From Seminavis robusta (lineage: Eukaryota; Bacillariophyta; Bacillariophyceae; Naviculales; Naviculaceae): a stretch of DNA of 64,000 nt. Shown here one piece after another: positions 10,922 to 23,700 of this stretch (its first letter is position 1; each line of letters starts with the position of its first letter). The notes beneath the pieces are model-generated. The model saw only the letters and a program-made list of their open reading frames with translations, was not told where the DNA came from and did no database searches. The position numbers and the translations under genes are program-made. The stretch spans positions 1 to 64,000 of the forward strand of contig CAICTM010000261.1 of NCBI GenBank assembly GCA_903772945.1, given 5' to 3'.

Positions 10922-12361
10922 TTAGCTCCCACCCCTGCTGATCGTTGCAACGCTATCGGAGTCGGCGTCGCTTGTGCTAGCTTCTGAAGCTACCTCTGTG
11001 GGAACAACGGTCTCGACCTCTGTGGGAACACCGGTCGCGACCTCTGTGGGAAGCGCAGTCCCAGTTTGAGTGGCCTCAGCCGTCCACGCAACAGTACCAC
11101 CAATGGTACCACCATCCGTGGGAAACGACGTTGCGGCAGACTCCTCTTCAATGCACATGACAACATCTCCACATTCCAACTCTTCCTTTTGGTCATACAC
11201 CTCCTCCAACACACACGTGGCAATGGCTTGCAGTGCATCCAGGCAGAGGTGCATGCAGCAAGCACTCTCTTCCTTAGGATATTGCTCACACAGTGAAGAC
11301 TCAATGTCATTGCAAGTGATTGTCGTTTCGGGTGGTTTGACGTCAACAGCAGCCATGCTCACATCTGGACACACGATTCCGTCGGAAAAGTAAAGACAGT
11401 CGCTGAGGACGCATTCGACAAAGCCATACCATTCATTCGGGCAGCTTTCTTCCGCAGATTCCGCAGCAATGGCAACGCCGCCAATCGTTATCGCAGACGC
11501 GTCGAAGTACACAAACTGTTTGTTTTCGGGGGGCTTCTCGAGTTTCTTCTCAAGTTTATCGAAAATTTGCTTGGATGCATCTAAAAAGGGATCGGTTGGT
11601 GCTAAGGTGGTTGATACTGTCGTAGTCGCTGTAGCAGCAGTACTGAATGCGGGTGTGTCGTCACTTGTGGGCGTCATGGTTTCCGTAGTGCCCGCGGCCA
11701 CGAAAGATGCATCTATGCTTTCGCTAAGGGTTGGGACAATGGTGCCAACGTCCTCTGTCACACTATCGGCTAGTTCCAAAGCACCGGGTGGTGGACACGG
11801 CATGACTGCCTCACATTCACCCAAGCCTGATTGACCGTACTCCTTCTCGAGTAGACAGGTGGCAACATCTTGCAGCGTATCCAAGCATTTGCTCATGCAG
11901 CACTCACTGCCCTTTGGAAATTGCTCGCACAAGGAAGAAGAAATGTCCGAACAAGTGACAGCCTTGGGAGTGTCTTTGTGGAAAGAGAAACACATCACGC
12001 GTTAGAAAGTTGGTTGGTCTTGACGACTTTCATCGCGAGGTAACCAAGCAAAGGGGTCCTCACCTTTCAAATCATACGATTTAACAGTTTCACAAGACGG
12101 GAGAAAATTGGGACAGTCCGTGATAAGGCAAACAACCAATGCATTCCATTCGTCCGGGCAGTGTTCTTGGGATGGCTCCGGGAGGACCGCAACTCCTCCA
12201 ACCATCCACCCGAATGCAAGGAAGTCAACTTGCTCGCCAGACTGTTTGAATTGTTTTCTGTACGGAGCTGGTGCTTTGTTCCGAAGTGTAGACGCTCGCG
12301 AGCTTGAAACTTGCAAGGCTGCAATCAGAGTTCCTAGGAGGAACGTGTATAACTTGGTCAT
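10922..12361 (-). CDS. Secreted Cys-rich protein, two-unit, Thr/Val-rich tail
   Basis: Exons 12361-12064 and 11973-10922 give 449 residues. The 90-base intron 11974-12063 has a GTGAGG donor and CAAAG acceptor. I chose the ATG at 12361 because it opens directly into a signal peptide (MTKLYTFLLGTLIAALQ). The protein has two copies of a Cys-rich unit: CPDEWNALVVCLITDCP with LCEQFPKGSECCMSKCLD, and CPNEWYGFVECVLSDC with LCEQYPKEESACCMHLCLD. Each copy has about 8-10 cysteines, which implies disulfides and extracellular location. The linker is rich in Thr/Ala/Ser, and the C-terminus repeats the phrase VPTEV. It is adjacent to and co-oriented with the 12969-15479 gene, which has one copy of the same unit. 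No enzymatic motif is seen and the function is unknown. Confidence 0.75.
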
Positions 12362-12968
12362 CTTCTGCTTCAGGGGAGAGGTTTGCTCTGAAATGAGAAA
12401 TGTGGGGTGGAAAGTGGCAGGGAGAAGCAGCGACTGGGCCAAAAGCCTAGATTTTTGAACTTCGAGGTCGCCACTTTTACGTAGACTGAAATGAGTTCAC
12501 TCGCAATTTTTACAATGAAATGAAGCGACCACTTAGCGGAAAGATGGAGCTTTCGGCCTATGAATCTATAGAATCGAGTGCAGTACCCAAGCAAACATGA
12601 GCAAGTGGGCTTCAGAGCGGGGCTCTGGCTAGAGTACGGTAGCTATTGCTGGCTTGCGAGACAATTCTAAGTTTAGGTTTCTTGGTTGCCATAACCACAT
12701 GGCTTGATATATTCCGTCCTCGCAGCGAGGCAGACAAGAAAAAGCTCGGCTTTACTATGATAAGACGTAAGCTGTCCTAGTCTTTGTCCTCATAGCAGCC
12801 ATGCCCAACTTGCCAACTTACTGCTTCATTCGTAGAAGATGGCGTAGCCAGCCCTTTTAATTAAGATCCCATGGAAGTGTACATGAATGTCTTGGATAGT
12901 CTTCTCAGTGCAGCGGGCTTGGAGACACTCCCACTACACCAGGAAAACAGGTTAGTTCATGGATCACT
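12362..12968. other. Intergenic between the two Cys-rich paralogues
   Basis: About 600 bases separating the start of the first gene from the end of the second. No coding frame with protein-like composition is seen. The region upstream of 12361 presumably carries that gene's promoter; nothing specific is recognised. Confidence 0.4.
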
Positions 12969-15479
12969 TCATGGATCCTCCTCCCCATCAGACGTCCTGG
13001 AGATAGTTAACTCGTCATCGACAAGTGACGAAGCCTCTGTTGGTGTTTCAGTCTCCAAAAGCGACGGAGTGACTGTTTCGGCCATCTGAGCCTCGGCCAT
13101 CGGATCACTGGTAGCCTCAGTCACCAGGTCACTGGTAGTCTCGGCCGCGGGATCACTTGTAGTCTCCGCACTATTGGCAACCTCCGGTGGCGCAATGTAT
13201 TTGCTGGCGTCAAAGTCTTCCGCGATGTTTACTCTCCAAATCTCATGGCCGGGTCCGAATAGATACCAAACAGTCATGTACACGGCGTTCTTGAAGATGA
13301 ACAGATTGTCCATGTGAGGGAATAGTCCCACCTCGTCGATGCCAATCCCCCCAATGATGTGTGTGTTTGCCGGGCTGCCATCGGTAACCCAAAGGTCATG
13401 CCCAAAGGATGCATCTGTCTTTGCCGCAGCAAAAAAGGCCACTTCGTGCTCCCAGACCGCAAAGGAGGTGTCGCTTGTGAGCAAAGCGTCGACCAGGGCA
13501 ACGGTTCCTTCTGGGGTACCATCCGTGACCCAGGGCTTCTCTTCGCGGTTGCTCCTAGTTCGAAACAATACTCTCTCCCCTAGCTTCGTCAGTTCATTCG
13601 GGCAGTCGCGACCGTCACTATGGTCCAGCAGAAGAACATATTCCATGGGGCTGCCACTACTACCGGTAGCTGTCCACAGCTGGCATCCAGACCAGAAGAA
13701 CAAGCTGCTGTTCACTACCATCATGGATCGAGGATCGGTGAATGTAGCCCCGTCAGGGCCTGCGACCTCTTCAGTGCTTCTTATGGTGCCATCTGTTGAC
13801 CAGAGAGAACCTGCATTGAAGTAGATCTTTTCGTTGAACTCGATGAGATCTTCTTTACCTGCCGCAATCTGCCGGTCGCTCAACTGTTTGGTGCCACGCA
13901 CTGTTCCGTCTGACACGAACAGGAATAGCCTTGACGAAGAACTCTTGTTCTTGGCAACAAAGTACAGGTTGTCATCAAAGCTGGTAGTTTCGAGAACAGA
14001 GTTGAACCGGACACTCGGTGGAAGAACAAAGTTGTCTCCTACTGGATCTGTGCCATCAGTGGTTCCATCCGTCTTCCATAAAGTTTCGGTGCCGTCTTCG
14101 TCTGTCACAACAAACAAAAGATCCCCATTGTATTCTAACATGGACCCCCCTCTGAAGCTACTAACAGAGACGCCTTCTGAGCCATCCACGATGTCCCGAA
14201 CCAAGTTGGTTCCATTTTTTGTCCCATCGCTTCTGAACAACTCTTTTCCATGCACACCGTCATCAGCAAAGAACATAAGCAATCCATCGAGTTCAGCCGA
14301 CTCTAGAGCGAAGCTTCCAATTTCGTCCAAACTGGATTGCGGACCTGGGTTAATGTCCTTGACAAGATGGGTATCGTTGAGGCTAGACTCTGTCAACCAT
14401 AGTTCGTATCCGGTAGATTCCGAGGTCGCTTTGAAGAAGAGAGTATCAATCACCGGAACAAAGTTCATGGGGTAGAACGCGTCAGTCACATCTGTCTCAT
14501 TGAGCTCTGTGATCGTGCTGCGATCTGCAAAGAGCTCGACATCAAAATTTGAAAGGAAGCCAACTTTCTCTGGTGCCACGCATTCGTTGTTGCAACTCAA
14601 TGTAGGGCAGCTGTCCACAACAAACGAGTTATCCATGTTGCTTCGACAGTCCAACGAAAATACTTGAACCTCGTCTTCGCCGCAAAGAGAGCAGTCACAG
14701 ACTTGTTCGGATCCCTGACCCCGGTCGATCGTTGCCTGGCACTGGCAATCGTTCGAATTTGGCACGTCAAAGCCAATGGTTTCGTTCAGCGAACAAGTGA
14801 CAATGGCGTCAATCCAAGTCTCTGTTTCTTCACTTGTTTCCAACTCTGCTGTGTATATGCAAGAGAAATTGTCCTTGTCCTCCTGAAAGCAAACCCTCCC
14901 CTCCATTGGTCCCTCTTCCGAATATGCAGCACAGTCGAATGCTTCCCAGCATCTCAAGCGGCCTCCAACAGTTTGCTTCACTACACAGGACGCCAAAGCC
15001 AGTATCTGCGCCTCACATGACGCCATGCAACAGCCGTCGTACCCAAAGGTGTTGCAAAAGCTTTCCTCGACCGTACTGCAATTCATGTTTGCCGCAAGCT
15101 CTGACCACCACAAAAGAGAAACCATCGTGAGTTTTTTGGTCTGGGTAAAACTTTCTCGGTCCTTCATTGTATCTGATCACTCACCTGGAAGATCGGGCAC
15201 CGATGTTTCATCGTAAAACATGCTCAGTGGGCATTCGTCGACTAGATTGGGGCACTCCAGTACGGTACAAGCGACGAAGTCAACCCACTCGTCGGGGCAT
15301 AGGAGCCGCGACTCCTCTGGTAAGAGAGGAAAGCCAGAGATGACAAACGGATTTTGATTGAAGTCAAAGAACTGGAAGTTCTTGGTTTCAGGCTCACTGC
15401 CTCGTAAGGGTTTTGCACCGTTCTCGGCATGGACGACCGCGGCTGCGGCCATCGCAATTGACACCAAAAAGAGCTTCAT
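12969..15479 (-). CDS. Secreted Cys-rich protein with ELWxxDGT-type repeats
   Basis: Exons 15479-15185 and 15100-12969 give 808 residues. The 84-base intron 15101-15184 has a GTGAGT donor and GTCAG acceptor. It starts with a signal peptide (MKLFLVSIAMAAAAVVHA). The first roughly 130 residues repeat the neighbour's unit (CPDEWVDFVACTVLECP, then SFCNTFGYDGCCMASCEAQ). A further Cys-rich stretch follows. From about residue 240 to 700 it has degenerate repeats of the form hydrophobic-F-x-A-D-D/DGxELWxxDGTxxGT (for example GKELFRSDGTKNGTNLVRDI and ETLWKTDGTTDGTDPV). These match the ELWxxDGT repeat known mainly from bacterial surface proteins, a beta-propeller-like repeat. The C-terminus has Ser/Thr/Glu-rich repeats (AETTSDP). 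It is probably an extracellular binding or scaffold protein. Confidence 0.75.
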
Positions 15480-15892
15480 TGTGTACCGTCGGTTGCCTGG
15501 AGCCAGATAAGGTACTTTTCGTGCTAAACAGTAAGAGCTGAGAGACTTGCCTGATTATACTTGTATTAGCCCATTCGCCTTGTGCCCTTAACCGGAGCAA
15601 GGATTTGGAGGGGTCTTGTAGCCTGGACGAAAGAGCAATGATGCCGAAGCGAAAGATGTGACATCCACCGGCTCCACATTTTTCATTTTTCGGCCGTTAT
15701 TGAAGCTTAGAAGACTCGCGGGAAGAGAAGCTTCAAACAACGGCCAAATTCTAGCTCGCAGGTCCCGTCAACCGTCAACTTCTTTCGCGGCCAAAACAAA
15801 CCAAGGAATTCTAAACAATCTGGAGCAACAACTCTTTATCCAAGTCCAGCATACACAAACGAGTAATCTTGCTGTTCCGGAAATTGAAAACC
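15480..15892. promoter_or_regulatory. Divergent intergenic region between two secreted-protein genes
   Basis: 413 bases between the divergent starts at 15479 (-) and 15893 (+). Both genes encode secreted repeat proteins, so a shared promoter region is plausible. No TATA-like or other element can be named with confidence. A plus-strand frame runs through the region without protein-like features and is not called. Confidence 0.3.
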
Positions 15893-18800
15893 ATGGTGTG
15901 GGTCCCTTCCTTCGCGCTGTTGATATTCACGATCCTTCACGCTGGCGCAATAGAGGGGCGATTGCACCGGCCGTCGGAACAACAACGCCGAAGACTGAAA
16001 GGAGAAACCAATGCCAAGAATAGCGACACTAACAACAATAATGATGAGCTAGCAGATAAGAAAACAACGGTCCTGGATGAAGAGGAACAGTTCGAGCTCC
16101 ATGATGTCTGCAGAAACAATGTGCCGGTGACACTCGGCGAGACGGTTCGTGGTGATCATCACAGTGGAATTCAAGGCATCTGCGACACAGAAGATAGCCA
16201 AGGTGCTTGGTATTCCATCAATGGCACAGGCCAAGTGCTTCGCGCTTCCGTTGTCGAAGGCAACGTTACCCGAATAGTTGTCTTTGCAGGATCTGACTGC
16301 GACCATTTATCTTGCGAAAACTCCATCACACCTGTTCTCACTGACAATCACAGCCAATCTTCCAATGGCTGGACTACGTTTTGGGGTACAAAAACGGGCG
16401 TAAGCTATTTCATGTATCTGTACGGAAGTGGACACTTTCAACTGATTCTTGCGGAGGAGAGACGACCCGACAACGATCAATCAGGCAACGCACTGTCAAT
16501 AGAAGTTGGCGATTCGATTCAAGGATCAACTGCTTATGCATCCCCTGATCCCAGCGTAGGTTATTGTGGAAGGTAAGGAAGGAGCTTTGCGGCGTTGTGG
16601 GCTCTCCCTGTCTTTGGGTCCAATGGTCTCATGTGTTGTATTCGTGGCATTGTAGCTCCGCTTCCTCGCAGACGCGAAAGCGAGCTGCTCCCGGCCTCTG
16701 GTATCGAGTTTCGGGCACAGGCGCTCCACTACAGGCACGCCTAAGAACGGTTTCCGAGAGTTACAGAACACAAGCTTCCATCTACACCGAGTCATTGGAA
16801 TGTGTTGCTCACGTAGAACGCCTCGAGTTATTTGATCCAGCCAGCCCTGAGTACTATGCCATCTCCACCGCCACTACCTGGCAATCGCTTCCAGGTCAGA
16901 CATACTTCATTCAAGTCCTGGGACACCCAGATAGCTCCCCGGGGGCTTATGAGGAGGGTGGATTTGAATTGACCATCTTCCAAAGCAGTCCTCCTGTCAA
17001 CGACAACTGTGATCGTGCCTCAGTGATACGTCCGGGGAACACGGAAAGGGGTTCCACGAGCTTTGCAACTATTGACGAAGACACACTGGTATGCAGCCAA
17101 GTGACTCTAGGCGAGACACCGACGGCCCCCGGAGTCTGGATGGTACTGTCAGGCGTACAGGGGCCCATGGAAGCGGCGGTTGAGTCAGCATATTCTTCTC
17201 AGCTAACAGTCTTTTCAGGAGACTGCGAGCGCCTAGTGTGCCTCGAAGGGACGGACAATGCCCCACCAGACGCTACTGATTTGGTGGCAACGAACTACAG
17301 TTCCGTCCGCTGGATCGCCCAATCTGATGAGATATATCACTTGTTGGTGCATGGCGTTGAATCGCTCGTCGGAATTTTCGATATTACTGTGTCCCATGCT
17401 GGAATGTCGTCAGGAGGACAGGGCGCGTCCACTCCTGAGACAACTACTCCGCCATCTAGGCCGGATGATGGCGGTAGCGATGTTACGACATCACCAAACA
17501 CCGCAATGCCCACTAGCACTCTGTGGGAGGTTGAAACTGCTGCATCCATGGCCTTTGGTTTCTTCCCAGGAACTCCCATCAGAGCCCCAAACCAAGATGA
17601 GATTGACGGTCTCATGGTTGAGGTTAGTCACTTCTTTGCCAGAATCTTTCAGGATGCATTTGATGATGCCTTCATTCGATTTGAGGCTCAGGAGTACGTA
17701 ACAGCGTTCAGTGATGACAGCGCCTTGCCAATTGTCATGAACTTTCTAGCGAAGGCATACTTCACCTCCGAGCATGTCGCCCCATCAGAACCGCAGATTT
17801 TCAACCTCATGGAAGGAGCAAACTTTCAGGACTTCATCAGAAGCTACGCTTGGCAATTGGAACCCTTTGGCGCAACAGTATTCTTTCAAACGCTGCGTGT
17901 TGTGTTTGACCAAGCTACACAGAGTCCCCCTTCGGGTGGAACAAGTGACTCTGGAGGCTCGCAGGCAGAATCGGTCCAGCGCATAGACGCTCGTGCGAAG
18001 ATGCTCTTTAGCTTCTTCCCTGACACAGCAGTACGGGAGCCCACTCACGACGAACTCGATGGGCTGGTACTTCAAACAAGGCTGTTCTTCGGCGACGCAT
18101 TTGACAAGAAATTTCCCGACTTTATCCGATTTGGAGCAATTGTGTCGGGAACAAATTTCACTGAAGACGCTGCACTACCAGTCGAAGTCTCCATGGATGT
18201 GTATGTGTTCTTTGAATTAACCGATATCAACGGCAACCCCACAACAGTAATTCACACACCCGATGAGGTCTTGTCGACCATGAGAGATGTGGAGATAACG
18301 TCATTCATTCAAAGCTATGTTTGGGAATCCAAACCATTCGCGGAAAATATCTTCTACGAAGCAATGCACATTCAGATCAGGCCAGACGGAGTCAATGTCT
18401 CGGCAGCCGAATCAACTGCGGTTGCTCCGCATGTTGTACACTCTAGAAACAAAGCTACGTTTCAATTCGCTCTGTCCTTCAGCTTTCACCACACTGCTAC
18501 GGTGACTCTGCGACAACCAGTGCAAGCGGAAATCGCGGGGCTGCTGGTCAAAACCGACGACTTCTTCACGGCATTGCTCCTAGATGAGCTGCCAGGTCCG
18601 AGCGGATTCGGAGGTCTAAACCTAACCGCTGCTTCGGTCGACTACACAGAGACTAGGGAATTCGCTGTGGTCGTCGTGGTCAAGGCCGAAGTCACGTATC
18701 ACGATGGATCTGATGTCAGCAGTCGCGCAACCGTCGAGGTAAGTGCACCCGAGGCGTTCACTCCAGTGGTCTACGCCGCAATTCTCACAAAGTTTCCTAC

Positions 18801-19901
18801 TCCCAGCAAATGCTTGCACTGATGGAGACGGCTAATATGAAAGAGTATGTGGAGTATTACGTTTGGTTCGCCGACCCTCAGGGGCACTCCATATTTTTTG
18901 CGACAAAACAGGCGGTTTTGGAGCCTGACGTTCCACTGCCTTTGAACACTTCAGCCCCAACAACAGCCCCGCTCAGTTCTGGCTCTTCGGCACCAGGAAA
19001 TGTTTTATCTGATGCAACTCCTGAACCAGCGGAGCTCCTTCCGGTTGGAACAGACATCGCCATTAGGTTTTTCTTTTTCCAGCCTCCAAACCGTGCCCCC
19101 ACAAACGTCGAATTGGACTCTCTCACAAACCAAACAACGGCGTTTTTCACAAAGGCACTACAAGCAACATATTCAGACTTGATTCGTCTTGACCTGGATC
19201 TTATAACTGCCGGGTATGCTCCCTCGGGAGGTGCTCCGGCATCCATCGTATCCTGGAAAGTCAGCGTTCTCTTCTATATTTTGGATGGAAGCGGGGCTTC
19301 GAGAACTCCGGATCATGTGCTAAACATCCTCACGACCTCGGATGTAGAGGACTATCTCCACAACTACGTTTGGTCCACCCAGCCCCTGGGTTCCAACCTC
19401 TTTTTCAATGCAAGCGCTGCTCAAGTGGTTCTATTGGGTGACAGTAGTGCCACTACCGACGAGCAACCCACCCCGGCACCAACCGCAAGAATCAATACTA
19501 GTCAAGTGGTTGTTCATGCTTCCATCCTTTACGGTTTTCTTGAGGACATCGCGATTACGCGAACGCCCAATACGAATGAGCAGAACGGAATCCGACACCA
19601 AACAACCCTTTTCTTCACCAGGTTGTTCCGAGATCAGTTCCCCGAGTCTTTCCAACGTGTCGACACCTCCATCGATGATGTCGAGTTGCTTGGAGGAAAC
19701 ACCCTTCCAATCAGCGTTTCGTATGTGTTTACTGTCCAATTCAACCAAGGAGAAGCCGTGCCTTCGTTGGACGATCTCGTTACAAGCATGACAAACGCAG
19801 ACTTCGAATCATACATCGAGAACTATGTGTGGACTTCCGGTCGGTCTGCCAATGGTATTTTCTTTGACACTCAACAAGTTTTATTCCAAGCAGTTATGTA
19901 A
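15893..19901 (+). CDS. Secreted two-repeat-type protein: 3 PPC-like modules plus 5 copies of a second domain
   Basis: Exons 15893-16572, 16656-18738 and 18807-19901 give 1285 residues. Both introns (83 and 68 bases) keep frame. The start at 15893 opens a signal peptide (MVWVPSFALLIFTILHAGA). Residues of about 50-500 hold three modules of the family shared by the next four large genes, marked by AAPGLWYRVSGTG, APGVWMV and SSQLTVFSGDCERLVC. The C-terminal 750 residues hold five copies of an unrelated domain of about 130-150 residues. Each has a [FL]-x-F-F-P-x-T start, a following Pro-Thr-x-x-E block, a strand-rich middle and a Y-V-W end (RSYAWQ, QSYVWE, EYYVWF, HNYVWS, ENYVWT). I do not recognise this domain by name. 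Linkers are Ser/Thr/Pro-rich. The layout suggests an extracellular protein with two sets of tandem domains. Confidence 0.8.
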
Positions 19902-20771
19902 CATGATGATGGTCTGCGTGGACCAGACTAACTGAATGTTCCTGCGAGAAGCAAACAAAGTGAGTGCTCCAACCCTGGCACTGAGCCAGATTCATAATTC
20001 ATAGTAACACAGTCACCCAACAAACAAAGAATGCACCGTCGAGATTGGACTAGCAGCCCACAAAAGTGTGGCCGAAGTCAATTGTGCACGACCAGTTACC
20101 GGTACTGTAGCAACTTCAAGGCCAGTTGCGGATGTCACTGTTAGCGGTTCTCTGGTTGTAGCCTTGGCAAGATGCACATCATCCATTCAATCAAGGGGAA
20201 ACGGGGAAGTTACCATTCAATCAAGCTTCATGGAACCTCCGAACGTACCGTACTTATTCAATCTTCTTGTGATTGTAATCTACGTAGATAATCCACCTGC
20301 TCTAAACCTCCCTTCCATTCTACGAGGGCTGCCCACGATGATTGTACATAACCACGGATCCCACGGAACCTACACATGTACAAGCCCTGATTTTCGACAG
20401 AGGACTCTTCTTTGTCGAACGTTGTAAGCTTGCTATCCACCTGCCGGTACCCCCGTACCGGTAGCCCCCGTACAAAACCACGGAACTGCTGCAACGGACG
20501 AAGCACAGACGGCATTGGCAGCATATTTTCTCTCCCGAACCAGTGGTGCTCCGCCACATTTTTCAACTCTCACGCCTAATTTGTGTCACCCCCTCCAACG
20601 TTCTCCCGATTTTGTCCTCGAATCAAGACCGATTTTGTTTTGTTTTTGCTGATCGATCGACAACAATTGTCTCGGACTTGGTTATTTCCAGCTGAGGCTT
20701 TGTCCACGTAAAGCCCTCTGGTTGCCTCCGAGTGCCAACTCCAGAATATTACTTCACAAATCGCTTCGACC
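19902..20771. other. Intergenic, contains TACCGGTA palindromes
   Basis: 870 bases with no gene. TACCGGTA occurs at 20097-20104 and 20456-20463, the second within a run rich in GTACC and CCCCGTAC. The last 100 bases upstream of 20772 probably include the promoter and 5' UTR of the next gene. Confidence 0.4.
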
Positions 20772-23700
20772 ATGACGCGTATTTCTCCTCTTCTCCTCTT
20801 TCTTGCGGCCTTGTGCCTCTCGCATCTACCGCTTGCCAAGAGCAGTACTCTGACGCGTGGTGCCCGAATGGCAAAGAGATCCTATGTCGACGATGACAAG
20901 ATCATGATGAAAAAGGTTTCCACGTCCAAAGATTCATCAAAGTCAAAAGTACGTTCGAGCGGCCATTTCATTCAAAGGACATGCACCGTGAGTTGTAAAT
21001 GTGATCTAACTGTGGCTTTGAAATCTCGTCTCTATAGGGAAAGAGTGGAAAAGGCGGAAAAGGTGAATACAAGAAGGTAGTAAAGAAAGAGAAAAAGTCG
21101 AAATCAATGGTACGTCGATCGTACGACACGGTGTGTCGGCTCAACAGCTGTCTGTTCTATTTCTAACTCCCATGTGATGTTGTTACTTGTTTGTTGAACG
21201 CACAGAAAAAGTCACACGCCAAGACAAAGGTGAGCGAGTATCCAGCTTGGGGAAGATTCGATTGAGTCATGAACAACCATAAAGGGAGACTTTGCCTAAC
21301 CCTCGAAATTTGCTTTTGAAAACGTAGCTCAAGAAATACATGAAACAGGTAAGCTAGACTTGTTTGAATTGCCTACTGAGCATCATTCCTCCTGCTCAAG
21401 TCGTCTCGTCCTACAGAAGGAAGTCGTATATACTGGACCCACTGGACCCACTGGATCCTCTCCAGCCAAGCAAATGGGCATGATGGCGAAAGGTTACTCA
21501 AACTACCCCGATGAGAGTGCCACGGAAGGGTCAACCCCCAGTCCGCCACCCACGATTTCGTTGGATGAAGCACTGCCGGTTGAACCAATGCCCGAGGAAG
21601 AGAGTCCATCCGTGGACGAACCACCCACTACGGTGAGTTAGCCAGTTTTTACGGCATCTTTAGCAGAGGCACGAAAGAAAGATGCTCACGATGCTTGAAT
21701 GATTCAATGACTCATTCCTTCGTTCTGTAGGCTCCTGTGGAAACTCCTGTGGTCGCCCCCACTGAGCCACCAGTGGAACCACCCGTTGAGCCACCAGTTG
21801 AGCCACCAGTTGAGCCACCAGTTGAGCCACCAGTTGAGCCACCAGTTGAGCCACCAGTAGAGCCACCAGTAGAGCCACCAGTAGAGCCACCCGTTGACGC
21901 ACCAGTGGCTGTAGAAGAACCTACAGAAATGACAGAGGAGCCCACGGTGGCACCAGTTGCATCCATCTCTGAAGCCCCATCTTTTGCCCCAAACACTGAA
22001 GAGCCTGAAACTCCAGCTGCCACTCCAACGATGCCTCCGACAGTCATCATTCTCCCCGAAGAACCCACATCTGCTCCCACCATTGTCGAGGACACCATGG
22101 CTCCTACGGTGGACAGGGATATTACTGAAGCTCCAGTTCCAGACTTGAACAATGATGTTTGTACCGGGGCGGAACTGCTCACGATTGGAGAGGTAGTCTT
22201 GGGTTCCACTGTTGACGCCACTGACGATATGATCATGGAGGATTGCGGTACAGCCAGGTTTGGAGAGAGCTCGGCTCCTGGTCGTTGGTATGTGATAGAA
22301 GGAAACGGGCGAGAAGTGATGGTGTTTGTAAACGCAACTTATGACGTCCAGGTGGCAGTTTATGAAGGAGAAGATTGTGAATCTACAACATGTGTCGTCG
22401 GTACAGAGGGTTATCCTCCCAGCTTTGAACTTGGGCATGTCCGGTTCTCATCCGAGGAAGGGGCCCTTTATTATGTGTTGGTCTCTGGCTTTGAGGGCGC
22501 AGTCGGAGAATTCGGTTTGGTTGCGAGAGATCCAGTGCTGGTTCCAAATGACCAATGTTCTGGTGCAATTGAGATTGAGCTTGATGAGCCCATTGCAGCG
22601 ACAACAATCTTCGCCACCCCCGACAATGATGTCGTTACTGACTACTGTACTCCTTTCAACACTTCTCAACCTGGAATTTGGTACAGCATTGAAGGAACTG
22701 GAACCAGGTTGCAAGCCAGAATCACGGAGGCATCATTTGCTGTTCAACTCAGTGTTTTCTCGGGGTCCTGTGATGAATTGGTATGCGAGGGTGGAAAAGT
22801 TGCAAGTCTTGCATTCAAGGTCACTCCCGTTGTTTGGGATTCTGTTGAAGGGGAGGAGTACCTGATCCTGGTGCACGCTGTAGCAGGCATGGTGGGCAAC
22901 TTCGAGCTGCTCATATCTGAAACTTTGGCCCCCGACAATGACGAATGTTCTGGAGCTGTTCAGCTTCCAGTACCAACTGTCGGCTTCCCAGGGACAACCA
23001 TTGGAGCTAATCTGGATGATGTGACTCATTGTGGGGGTGTGACCGAGCCGACGAGTGCAGGAGTCTGGTAAGTACTACAGGAATGCTACCAAGTGCAGTT
23101 TTCACCTGCTCGTGCTTCCTTCGCAGGCTTTCTCACCCTTTCCTTCCCTGCAACTTCCCCAAGGTATTATATCGAAGGGACTGCAGAAACACTCAGGGTG
23201 AAGCTGACAGCCGACTATGATACCCAGGTGAGTCTTGGAAGATAGCTTGGTCTCTCTGGAGGTGACCAGAAAAGTTTGTTCTTGATTGTTGTTTTATTGC
23301 CGACAAACTCTCATGCTTTCATCATTTCGCACACACACCAGGTTACCATTTACAGTGGTAGTTGTGACAGTTTGACTTGTCTTGCCGGGAACGACCAAGC
23401 TCCCTTCTCGAGTGGATCGAGTGAAGCCATTTTTGACACAGCAGAAGGCGAACTCATATGGATCTTGGTCCATGGCTTTGACCAAGATATCGGCGAGTTT
23501 CTCATCAACGTCGATGCTGTAGAAAGACCCAGAAATGACCAGTGCGATGAAGCCATTAGTCTCGAAATTGACGACCAGATTGCTGGCTCCACAGTCTATG
23601 CAAGCCTAGAGGACACTCCGACCTGTGGAGGGGCTTTGGGTGGCAATCAATCAGCTCCTGGAGTATGGTATACTGTACCGTCAGGTGAAGCACTCAATTC

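Noticed and set aside
21704-22438. Minus-strand open frame of 244 codons
   Set aside because: It is antisense to the EPPV tract and modules, with WLNWWLNW runs that simply mirror the 12-base repeat.
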